From positions 1-5,547 of the forward strand of contig DASSPI010000077.1 in the NCBI GenBank assembly GCA_035699705.1: DNA of 5,547 nt, written 5' to 3'. Within the stretch, counting starts at the first letter, position 1. Every line of letters begins with the position of its first letter. The DNA comes from CANKHA01 sp035699705. Lineage in GTDB: Bacteria; Pseudomonadota; Alphaproteobacteria; Rhizobiales; Xanthobacteraceae. Position numbers and translations under genes: made by a program. Below, one piece after another: positions 1 through 5,547 of this stretch. Under the pieces are notes generated by a model, which was not told the origin of the DNA, did not search any database, and was given only the letters and a program-made list of their open reading frames with translations.

Positions 1-26
1 GGCACCGCGGCCGCCTGTCGATTATG

Positions 27-41
27 GCAATAACTTATTGC
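27..41. promoter_or_regulatory. Perfect palindrome, candidate operator upstream of the cupin genes
   Basis: GCAATAA-C-TTATTGC is a perfect 7-bp inverted repeat around one central base, AT-rich within a GC-rich leader. A TTATG direct repeat flanks it (22-26 and 43-47), spaced exactly 21 bp, or two helical turns. The palindrome sits 124 bp before the chosen cupin start. The size and symmetry fit the site of a dimeric regulator of the MarR or GntR type, but no regulator gene is in the window, so the factor is unknown. No clear -35/-10 pair could be assigned around it. Confidence 0.45.
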
Positions 42-153
42 GTTATGCGCGGCTTGAGCGCACGCCGCGATCTCCGCGCGGCTTTCCAGCCAGCAAGCGG
101 CCATTGCCCGCTGCCGCGGCCTTCGCTATGCCCTAGGCAAATCCCGCCCATCC

Positions 154-159
154 AGGAGA
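154..159 (+). promoter_or_regulatory. Ribosome binding site that fixes the start of the first cupin gene
   Basis: AGGAGA lies 5 to 6 bases before the ATG at 165. An in-frame ATG at 24 would add 47 residues of Arg/Pro-rich sequence that does not look like folded protein and would run through the palindrome at 27-41. The second cupin gene has no matching extension. The start at 165 is therefore preferred. Confidence 0.8.
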
Positions 160-164
160 AGTTG

Positions 165-1376
165 ATGTCAGAGCAAGCCGTTGCCGAAATCAAATCCGCC
201 GCCGAGGCCGAAAAGAGCGGCAACTTCCTGGTCGAGCCCTATCTCGATTGGGCCAAGGAGCAGCGGATTCCCATTCACGAGGATTTCGGCCTCGACCTGC
301 TGGCGATCGAAACCGGCAAATGGGACTGGTACGGCGCGCGCGGCGCCTTCGCGCATACCCACGGCCGCGGCGACTTCATGGCCAATTACGTCGTCGAGAT
401 CCCGCCCGGCAGCAAGACCGCGCCGGTGAAGCATCTCTATGAATGCTTCGTCTATGTGCTCGCGGGCCACGGCTCGGCCACGCTCTGGCTGCCGAACGGC
501 GAGAAGCAGACTTTTGAATTCGGTCCGACCTCGCTGTTCGCGATCCCGCTGAACTGTCAGTACCAGTTCTTCAACGGCTCGGGGCAGCAGGCCATCCGCC
601 TGTCCTGCACCAACGACGCGCCGGTGACGCTCAATCTCTATCACAACCGCGATTTCGTCTTTAACAACCCGTACCAGTTCCCCGAGCGTTTCGGAAAGTC
701 GAACGAGTGGCAGGGCGAGGGCAAGCACGTGCCGGTCGACCGCGGCAACATCGCCAAGCTCAACATCTGGGAGACCAGCTTCATTCCCAGCCTGAAGGAC
801 TTCAAGCTGTTCGAATACAACGCGCGCGGCAAGGGCTCGACCAACTGCTCCTTCGTGCTGGCGGACGGCACCCAGCACTCGCATTCATCCGAAATCCCAA
901 CCGGCCGCTACAAGAAGGCGCACCGCCACGCCGCCGGAACGCATGTGCATGCGGTGACCGGCGTCGGCTATTCGCTGCTGTGGTACGAGGGCGACGACAA
1001 ATTCGTGGAGATCCCCTGGCGGCACGGCGTGATGTATACGCCGCCGTTCTGGATGTACCACCAGCATTTCAACACCGGCCCCGAGCGTGCGCGCTATTGG
1101 GCCTGCAGCCTGGGCAGCCGGCGCTACCCCTTCATCTCGCTGCGCAAGAAGAGCGCGGAAGGTATGGGCACGGTGTCGGTGCAGAAGGGCGGCCGGCAGA
1201 TCGAATTCGAGGACCAGGATCCGCGCATCCACCGCAAGTTCCTGGAAGAGATCGCCAAGAACGGCGTGAAGTCGGAAATGAGCGATATCTTCGACGAGCC
1301 CGCGCTCCTGGCGCTCGATCCGAAAAAGCTGACCGGCGTGATCAAGACGCCGGCGTCGATCGGGCCGGCGGTGTGA
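165..1376 (+). CDS. Two-domain cupin protein (bicupin), copy 1
   Basis: This is a soluble protein of 403 residues with no signal peptide or membrane segment. It has two cupin beta-barrels. The first (about residues 60-170) has H90 and E93 in a degraded motif 1 (KHLYECFVYV). Its motif 2 runs P128 to N137 with Tyr133 where the usual metal-binding His would be, so it is probably not a metal site. The second barrel (about 225-350) carries HRH at 253-255 and, in motif 2, His299 in PFWMYHQHFN; these can form a three-His metal site. The usual motif 1 Glu is replaced by Thr259 or His260. Three-His bicupins include gentisate-type ring-cleaving dioxygenases, but substrate residues cannot be read here, and similar proteins often carry only the name cupin-domain protein. 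It is followed after 15 bp by a close paralogue, so the two probably share a transcript. Family assignment is firm; the reaction is unknown. Confidence 0.9.
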   Translation: MSEQAVAEIKSAAEAEKSGNFLVEPYLDWAKEQRIPIHEDFGLDLLAIETGKWDWYGARGAFAHTHGRGDFMANYVVEIPPGSKTAPVKHLYECFVYVLAGHGSATLWLPNGEKQTFEFGPTSLFAIPLNCQYQFFNGSGQQAIRLSCTNDAPVTLNLYHNRDFVFNNPYQFPERFGKSNEWQGEGKHVPVDRGNIAKLNIWETSFIPSLKDFKLFEYNARGKGSTNCSFVLADGTQHSHSSEIPTGRYKKAHRHAAGTHVHAVTGVGYSLLWYEGDDKFVEIPWRHGVMYTPPFWMYHQHFNTGPERARYWACSLGSRRYPFISLRKKSAEGMGTVSVQKGGRQIEFEDQDPRIHRKFLEEIAKNGVKSEMSDIFDEPALLALDPKKLTGVIKTPASIGPAV

Positions 1377-1391
1377 GAGCTACGGAAATTC

Positions 1392-2600
1392 ATGTCCGAC
1401 GAAGTCTCTGACGCCAAGTCCGCCGCCGAGCTCCAGGCAGGCGGCAGCTTCCTGGTTGACGCCTATCTCGACTGGGCCAAGCAGCAGCGGATTCCCATCC
1501 ATGAGGATTTCGGCCTCGACCTCCTGGCGGTCGAAACGGCGCCATGGGACTGGTACGGCGCGCGCGGCGCTTTTGCGCATACCCATGGCCGCGGGGACTT
1601 CATGGCCAATTACGTCGTCGAGATTCCGCCCGGCGCCAAGACGGCGCCGGTGAAGCATCTCTACGAGTGCTTTATCTATGTGCTCTCGGGCCAGGGTTCC
1701 TGCACGATCTGGCTGCCGGGCGGCGACAGGCAGACTTTCGAATGGGGCCCGAAGGCACTGTTCGCGATCCCGCTGAACTGCCAGTACCAGTTCTTCAACG
1801 CGTCGGGGAACAAGTCCGTGCGCCTGTCATGTACCAATGACGCGCCGCTGACGCTGAACCTCTATCACAACCACGACTTCGTCTTTGACAATCCGTTCCA
1901 GTTTCCCGACCGCGTCGGCCAGCCGAAGGAGTGGCAAGGGGAGGGGCGGCATGTCCCGGTCGACCGCGGCGAAATCGCCCGGCTCAATATCTGGGAGACG
2001 AATTTCATTCCCAACCTTGACGACTTCAAGCTGTTCGACCTGGCGGCGCGCGGCAAGGGCTCGACCAGTTGCTCCTTCGTGCTGGCGAGCGGCACGCAGC
2101 ATGCCCATTCATCCGAGATGCCGGCCGGCCGCTACAAGAAGGCGCATCGGCACGCGGCCGGCACGCATGTGCATGCGGTGACCGGGGAGGGATATTCGCT
2201 GTTGTGGTACGAAGGCGACAGCAAGTTCGTCGAGATTCCCTGGCGGCACGGCGTGATGTATACCCCGCCGTTCTGGATGTTCCACCAGCACTTTAACACC
2301 GGACCGACACGCGCGCGCTATCTGGCTTGCAGCCTGGGCAGCCGGCGTTATCCCTTCATCGCCTTGCGCCGGAAGAGCGGGGAAGGCCAGGGCACCGTGT
2401 CGGTGCAGAAAGGCGGCCGTCAGATCGAATACGAGGATCAGGATCCGCGCATTCACCGCAAATGGCTGCAAGAGATCGCCAACAACGGCGTGCAGTCGGA
2501 AATGGGCGATGTCTTCGACGAGCCGGCGCTGATGGCACTTGATCCGAACAAGCTCACCGGCGTGATCAAGACCCCGGCGAGCATCGGGCCGGCGGTGTAG
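1392..2600 (+). CDS. Two-domain cupin protein (bicupin), copy 2
   Basis: This 402-residue protein is a tandem paralogue of the gene before it. From Phe20 to the end I count about 64 differences in 383 aligned residues and no gaps, or about 83% identity. The putative metal ligands His252, His254 and His298 of the second cupin are kept, and the first cupin has the same Tyr in place of the motif 2 His. Changes concentrate in the first barrel and the linker, with the last 13 residues (GVIKTPASIGPAV) identical. The short spacing and only a weak GGA-type ribosome binding site (1384-1387) suggest co-transcription and perhaps coupling with copy 1. Its 3' end, through the TAG stop and one base beyond, is repeated at 4555-4596. 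Differing surface residues with a fixed metal site suggest related substrates or a mixed oligomer; this is inference. Confidence 0.92.
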   Translation: MSDEVSDAKSAAELQAGGSFLVDAYLDWAKQQRIPIHEDFGLDLLAVETAPWDWYGARGAFAHTHGRGDFMANYVVEIPPGAKTAPVKHLYECFIYVLSGQGSCTIWLPGGDRQTFEWGPKALFAIPLNCQYQFFNASGNKSVRLSCTNDAPLTLNLYHNHDFVFDNPFQFPDRVGQPKEWQGEGRHVPVDRGEIARLNIWETNFIPNLDDFKLFDLAARGKGSTSCSFVLASGTQHAHSSEMPAGRYKKAHRHAAGTHVHAVTGEGYSLLWYEGDSKFVEIPWRHGVMYTPPFWMFHQHFNTGPTRARYLACSLGSRRYPFIALRRKSGEGQGTVSVQKGGRQIEYEDQDPRIHRKWLQEIANNGVQSEMGDVFDEPALMALDPNKLTGVIKTPASIGPAV

Positions 2601-2601
2601 G
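2560..2601 (+). repeat. Left copy of a 42-bp direct repeat (3' end of cupin copy 2)
   Basis: These 42 bases match 4555-4596 at 41 positions; the only difference is G2588 versus T4583. The repeat covers the final codons and stop codon of cupin copy 2 plus one base, and similarity stops almost at once on both sides. The equivalent end of cupin copy 1 (from 1336) differs at six positions in this stretch, and the right copy agrees with copy 2 at all six, so it comes from copy 2 or a near relative. Confidence 0.9.
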
Positions 2602-2612
2602 GCTGGGTATCA

Positions 2613-2657
2613 CTCGGCATTGCGATTGCCGGCGCCGGCGCGGCCAATAGAGCCGAG
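2613..2657 (+). terminator. GC-rich hairpin after the cupin genes, possible terminator
   Basis: CTCGGC (2613-2618) pairs with GCCGAG (2652-2657), and ATTG (2619-2622) pairs with CAAT (2645-2648) after a three-base bulge. Inside lies a perfect 12-bp palindrome GCCGGCGCCGGC (2628-2639). It begins 12 bases after the cupin stop codon, where a terminator is expected. There is no T-run after it, so it is not a classical intrinsic terminator. It may only help to stop or protect the transcript. Confidence 0.35.
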
Positions 2658-2855
2658 GGGCCGATACGATTGTACTGCCCCCAAACCCGGATTCTCATCC
2701 GTCCGGATCATGGCTCGTTTCCAACCAACACTCTTATGCTGCCTTGTTCGGCGCTGTAGGGGGATTTCCCTGTAGTTGAATTGCCGGGCAAGTCGAGAAC
2801 CCCGGCACGAACATTGTCCGGGTGCTGTTGGTCGTGTTTACCCGCTGCCGTTGCA

Positions 2856-2862
2856 AGGGAGG
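2856..2862 (+). promoter_or_regulatory. Strong ribosome binding site of the hydrolase gene
   Basis: AGGGAGG is followed by five bases and the ATG at 2868. It decides against a longer reading from the TTG at 2781, which would add 29 Cys/Arg/Pro-rich residues without a recognisable signal peptide or its own ribosome binding site. Confidence 0.8.
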
Positions 2863-2867
2863 ACATC

Positions 2868-4484
2868 ATGCCCGCCGGACCCGCCACCGCGGATGCGACG
2901 CGTATCGAGCAACCCATTATCTTAATCAGAGGCTTTGGGGGTCTTTCCGTCGAGGACGAAAAGAAGGTTGCTTATCAAGGCTTCAACGATGGCACCGTCT
3001 ATCCGCAAAAGCGCGGGGAGAATTACATCTATGAAGGTCTGATCCTGCGTTTCTTGAAATCGCGCTGGTCGTATCAAGACGCCACCAACGTCGTCGGCTA
3101 TTACGACAAAGAGGTTATTGTCGATAAAAGCCTTGTTCCGGCGGGATTCGACCATTCGCTGTTTTCCGGCCACAAGGTGGTTATCGATACCGGGATGGCT
3201 GCTCGGCTCATCAATGATAACTCTTTCAATCCGCTTAAGACTCTCTGGGTGTTTCGCTACTACGACCTCAACGATCGCGATAAATTCCAAAAATACGGCG
3301 AGGCGCTGGTCCGGTTGATTGAGTTCATTCGCGTGCTATCGCAAAAGAAAAATGCTGGCACGCCCAAAGTCAACATCATAGCCCATTCCATGGGCGGCCT
3401 GATCGTGCGAGACGCCGTTCAGCGCAGTTACAAAAAAGGCGACGCACCGAAATACATCAACAAAATTGTGACGCTTGGAACGCCGCATAAAGGAATCTCA
3501 TTCCAAATTCTGAAAGATTGGATTCCGATCGGAGCCGAAAAGGAGCTGGAATACTTCAACCCGGAATTTCAGAAAGATGGGCCGATCGGATTCAAGCACT
3601 TCGCCGAGCGCTTTCCGCCCGAGCGGGTTCTCACGGTTGTCGGCACGAATTACCGGACGTATGGGCCGATGGTGGCGAGCTGGCTCAATCGGGCCTTCTC
3701 GGTGGCCGGGGAATATGGGCCGAATTACAATCGCAGTGACGGGCTAGTAAAGCAGGATTTTGCCCAGCTTCCCGGCTCCCCGCGTACATTCGTGCACAAA
3801 TGCCACGGGGGACCGGATTCGCTGGTCACGTCGCGTGAAGCCTTCGAGGTGTCCACGCGTTTTCTGTTCGGCAATATCTACGTCCGGCTGAATATGCTCG
3901 AAGGCGAGATCACCCGAGGAGGGGATATCTTCGGCAAAAGCGAGTTCTTTTTTGGCGTCAGCATCAAACCGCGCGGCGTAGATTTTGATCTGTTTCATCA
4001 GAGCGCCGAAGCGGAGAATTGCTATGGGCCGTTCAACAGCACCGACCTGACGGATCCAAAGGTCACTTTTGATTGGGCCGGAAAAGATCGGTTGATCTGG
4101 GAAGGATGGCTGAACACCACGGAGCTCGTCGCCCCTAACGACCAAACGGGGAATGCTGCCAAGAAGGATACAGATATTGTTATGCGGCTTGATGTCTATG
4201 TCGGAGAGCGTGATCACCTGGGGTTCGGTTTTTCCGATAACGTTGTGTTTCGCAAGCAATATTATGTCCGCGCCGTGTTTGACGATCTCAAGAAGCTTTC
4301 GCTGAAGGCCCTCGAACTTCACACCGGCGAGAAATTTGGCGCACCCGAAACGGGAAAGATGACCGCGGCTGGGTGGGAGTTTCCGCTCGGCGGTACCGGC
4401 TTCAAGGCGAGGTTTCGGTTGTCCTTTGCGATCGTCCCCGAAAGCGGGCCGCCAAAGGAAATTTCGCTGGCGCCGAGCCGATAA
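2868..4484 (+). CDS. Lipase-like alpha/beta hydrolase with an unrecognised C-terminal region
   Basis: This 538-residue protein is predicted to hydrolyse an ester, lipid or similar acyl substrate. The hydrolase fold spans about residues 16-335. It starts with a strand and an oxyanion-type loop (ILIRGFGG, residues 18-25) with Arg21 where many lipases have His. The nucleophile elbow is AHSMGG with Ser174, followed by TLGTPHKG, typical of lipase and PGAP1-like families. Asp291 in RSDGLV and His313 (or His310) in HKCHGG are good candidates for the rest of the triad. Residues 336-538 look beta-rich, with several aromatic strands, and match no domain I can name; they may bind substrate or a partner. 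No signal peptide or membrane segment is seen, so it is probably cytoplasmic unless secreted by another route. Lower GC than the cupin genes and flanking direct repeats suggest transfer. Hydrolase class is solid; the substrate is unknown. Confidence 0.88.
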   Translation: MPAGPATADATRIEQPIILIRGFGGLSVEDEKKVAYQGFNDGTVYPQKRGENYIYEGLILRFLKSRWSYQDATNVVGYYDKEVIVDKSLVPAGFDHSLFSGHKVVIDTGMAARLINDNSFNPLKTLWVFRYYDLNDRDKFQKYGEALVRLIEFIRVLSQKKNAGTPKVNIIAHSMGGLIVRDAVQRSYKKGDAPKYINKIVTLGTPHKGISFQILKDWIPIGAEKELEYFNPEFQKDGPIGFKHFAERFPPERVLTVVGTNYRTYGPMVASWLNRAFSVAGEYGPNYNRSDGLVKQDFAQLPGSPRTFVHKCHGGPDSLVTSREAFEVSTRFLFGNIYVRLNMLEGEITRGGDIFGKSEFFFGVSIKPRGVDFDLFHQSAEAENCYGPFNSTDLTDPKVTFDWAGKDRLIWEGWLNTTELVAPNDQTGNAAKKDTDIVMRLDVYVGERDHLGFGFSDNVVFRKQYYVRAVFDDLKKLSLKALELHTGEKFGAPETGKMTAAGWEFPLGGTGFKARFRLSFAIVPESGPPKEISLAPSR

Positions 4485-4515
4485 AACTGTGCCCGCCGCT
4501 CGCGTCATCACGAGC

Positions 4516-4540
4516 ACCAGCGGTTATCCGCACTGCTGGT
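4516..4540. terminator. Hairpin between convergent genes, candidate bidirectional terminator
   Basis: ACCAGCGGT (4516-4524) and ACTGCTGGT (4532-4540) form a nine-pair stem with one G-T pair and a seven-base loop. It begins 32 bases after the hydrolase stop and lies between two converging genes, a good place for a terminator acting on either strand. No T-run follows on either strand, which lowers confidence. A smaller stem, GCTCG/CGAGC (4498-4502 and 4511-4515), lies just before it. Confidence 0.4.
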
Positions 4541-4554
4541 CCGATCCGTAGCCC

Positions 4555-4596
4555 GCGTGATCAAGACCCCGGCGAGCATCGGTCCGGCGGTGTAGG
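4555..4596 (+). pseudogene. Orphan 3' end of a cupin gene; right copy of the 42-bp direct repeat
   Basis: Read on the + strand this encodes VIKTPASIGPAV and a TAG stop (4593-4595), exactly the C-terminus of both cupin proteins, but no cupin reading frame leads into it. It matches 2560-2601 at 41 of 42 bases. The stop codon lies three bases from the stop codon of the convergent - strand gene. It is either the displaced original end of cupin copy 2 after an insertion, or the last remnant of a third cupin gene. The fragment itself cannot be functional as protein. Confidence 0.85.
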
Positions 4597-4598
4597 CT

Positions 4599-5547
4599 TC
4601 ACCGTTGCGCGGCCGCCCCGGTTTGCAGGCTGCTCACCTTCGACGGTTTTTCCGGGCTCGCGCGTTTCGTTGTGGCGGGATTGGCGCGCGCAGTCGTCGC
4701 GGGTTTCTTTGTCTGCAATTTCGCCGCTTGCGCCCGCTTCGTTTTTGCCGCCTTTTGCACGTTCGCCAGGGCGCGCTTATCGGCATATTCCTTGCCGTCG
4801 ATGGGGCCGACATGCGGCGGGTCCCGATCGCGATACGGACGCCCGATGCCAAGCTCCTTTTCGTTCGCGTCGATCCACTTCCATAACTCGTCGCTCGCGG
4901 CGTACCGCTCCATACGGGTCTCGCCCTTGAGGCTCACGAGATCGGCCGCAAGCCCGTGGCCATAGCCGCCGCGGCGGCTGCCGCCGTGGTATGAGCTGTC
5001 GCTCGCAGCCTTGTTGCCGGATGCGATCGCTTGCCGGTAATCGTCGCGGAAGGCGCTCGTTATGCCCGGCATGAACCCGGCGTCTTCCACGGCGCGCAGG
5101 GCGCGGTAGAGCTTCAGCTTGAAGCCGCGATCCATTCCTCCGATAACGTAATCCTTGACCGACATGCCGGCTTTTTGTGCCGCGATCGGATCCTTCCACG
5201 TGAAGTCCCCGACGACGTACTTCACGATGGTTGTCATCACGGTCCGTAATTTGCCCTTTTTCTTGACCGTCTTCTTGATTCGCTCCGTCACCTTGTTCGT
5301 GTCGAACTTGGGCGTCCGTTCGTAGAGCGACCAGAGGTAATCGTCGATGCAGATCTCGGCCAGGAGGCATTCCTTCGGAGTTTCAAGCGGGCGCGCGGCC
5401 GGTTTGGGATAATCGATCGCCGCACTGGACGGGAATGCCGACACGAGCCGCACGGGTTTTTCCGGCGGCCGTACCCGATCAGGGTCAATCAAAGGGGCCT
5501 CGATGACGAGCGTTTCGGCAGCGGGAGCGCCCGCAGGGACGGAGGCA
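4599..5547 (-). CDS. Putative M15-like zinc D,D-peptidase, start outside the window
   Basis: The visible part is 315 residues. The frame stays open to the right edge: codons between 5493 and 5546 read through without a stop (Ala/Pro-rich, then LVIEAPLIDPDRV), so a start at the TTG at 5492 is not needed and the true start lies beyond. The middle region has a conserved look: TSAFRDDYRQAI, then SYHGG (His codon 4986-4988), GHGLAADLV (His codon 4956-4958, Asp codon 4941-4943) and PPHVG (His codon 4812-4814). This order recalls the SxHxxGxAxD and late His of VanY/M15 peptidases, which trim D-Ala-D-Ala cell-wall peptides, but the His-to-Asp spacing is not the standard one. The last 60 or so residues are a Lys/Ala/Thr-rich basic tail, perhaps a wall- or polyanion-binding tail. 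A signal peptide cannot be judged. The reading frame is firm; the enzyme class is moderate; it could be a family with no catalytic role. Confidence 0.75.
   Translation of the reverse strand, partial: ASVPAGAPAAETLVIEAPLIDPDRVRPPEKPVRLVSAFPSSAAIDYPKPAARPLETPKECLLAEICIDDYLWSLYERTPKFDTNKVTERIKKTVKKKGKLRTVMTTIVKYVVGDFTWKDPIAAQKAGMSVKDYVIGGMDRGFKLKLYRALRAVEDAGFMPGITSAFRDDYRQAIASGNKAASDSSYHGGSRRGGYGHGLAADLVSLKGETRMERYAASDELWKWIDANEKELGIGRPYRDRDPPHVGPIDGKEYADKRALANVQKAAKTKRAQAAKLQTKKPATTARANPATTKRASPEKPSKVSSLQTGAAAQR

Larger units (their letters stand above)
2602..4554. other. Segment between the direct repeats, possible inserted DNA
   Basis: This segment is bounded by the two copies of the cupin gene end and holds a single gene, the hydrolase. 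Sample GC by hand is 43% at 3421-3480, 45% at 3001-3060 and 53% at 3061-3120, against 62% at 421-480 and 58% at 241-300 in the first cupin gene. Together with the repeats this suggests acquired DNA. No integrase, transposase or terminal inverted repeat is seen, so any machinery was supplied in trans, has been lost, or was never involved. The non-coding part 2658-2867 shows no convincing promoter; a CTGTAG pair 16 bp apart (2754 and 2770) is the only other pattern noted. Confidence 0.45.

Noticed and set aside
24..164. N-terminal extension of the first cupin gene from the ATG at 24
   Set aside because: It overlaps the palindrome, is Arg/Pro-rich, has no equivalent in copy 2, and a good ribosome binding site precedes the ATG at 165.
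168..884. Long - strand open frame opposite the first cupin gene, and a similar one at 1827-2108
   Set aside because: These are shadows of high-GC coding sequence on the other strand; the proteins show no recognisable motifs and the cupin frames are certain.
2710..2775. 21-codon + strand open frame starting ATG GCT CGT
   Set aside because: It has no ribosome binding site, is very short, and its composition is like the surrounding non-coding DNA.
2781..2867. Longer hydrolase reading from the TTG at 2781, with a possible signal-like stretch
   Set aside because: There is no ribosome binding site before it and its hydrophobic part is broken by Cys, Arg and Pro; AGGGAGG before the ATG at 2868 is far better.
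3744..4517. 257-codon - strand open frame opposite the hydrolase 3' part
   Set aside because: The + strand frame carries the catalytic motifs and continues without break; the antisense product shows no motif and no ribosome binding site was recognised.
4504..4554. Extension of the cupin similarity upstream of the right repeat (GATCCG and a CTGCTGG-like stretch resembling 1302-1322)
   Set aside because: It needs several gaps and short matches, and the same bases form a good hairpin, so chance similarity is as likely.

Overview
The window looks like chromosomal DNA of a GC-rich alphaproteobacterium. Gene style and the look of the proteins suggest Hyphomicrobiales, in the Bradyrhizobium/Rhodopseudomonas range; this is inference from protein appearance and base composition, with no search run. 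It holds three complete protein genes on the + strand, one gene on the - strand that runs off the right edge, and a repeated gene end that suggests past insertion or rearrangement. No RNA gene, transposase, integrase or CRISPR array is visible.

Left part (1-2600): a leader with a perfect 15-bp palindrome (27-41) precedes two tandem two-domain cupin genes (165-1376 and 1392-2600), 15 bp apart and probably co-transcribed. Their proteins are about 83% identical by hand count. In both, the first cupin domain has lost its usual metal ligands, while the second keeps a three-histidine site like that of bicupin dioxygenases. The substrate is not known. A GC-rich hairpin after the second gene may end the transcript.

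Middle part (2601-4596): a lipase-like alpha/beta-hydrolase gene (2868-4484) with a strong ribosome binding site and a C-terminal region I do not recognise. It is visibly lower in GC than the cupin genes. It is bracketed by a 42-bp direct repeat with one mismatch: the left copy is the last 41 bases of the second cupin gene plus one base, and the right copy (4555-4596) is an orphan duplicate of that gene end, including its stop codon. The period is 1,995 bp. This looks like either integration at a gene 3' end with target duplication, or the remnant of a third cupin copy.

Right part (4599-5547, - strand): a convergent gene whose stop codon lies 3 bp from the orphan cupin stop codon. It encodes a putative M15-like zinc D,D-peptidase with a long Lys/Ala-rich tail. 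Its reading frame is open to the window edge, so its true start is outside. The cupin pair probably works as a metabolic or stress-related unit. Nothing in the sequence ties the hydrolase or the peptidase-like gene to it functionally; their proximity is best explained by insertion at the cupin gene end.
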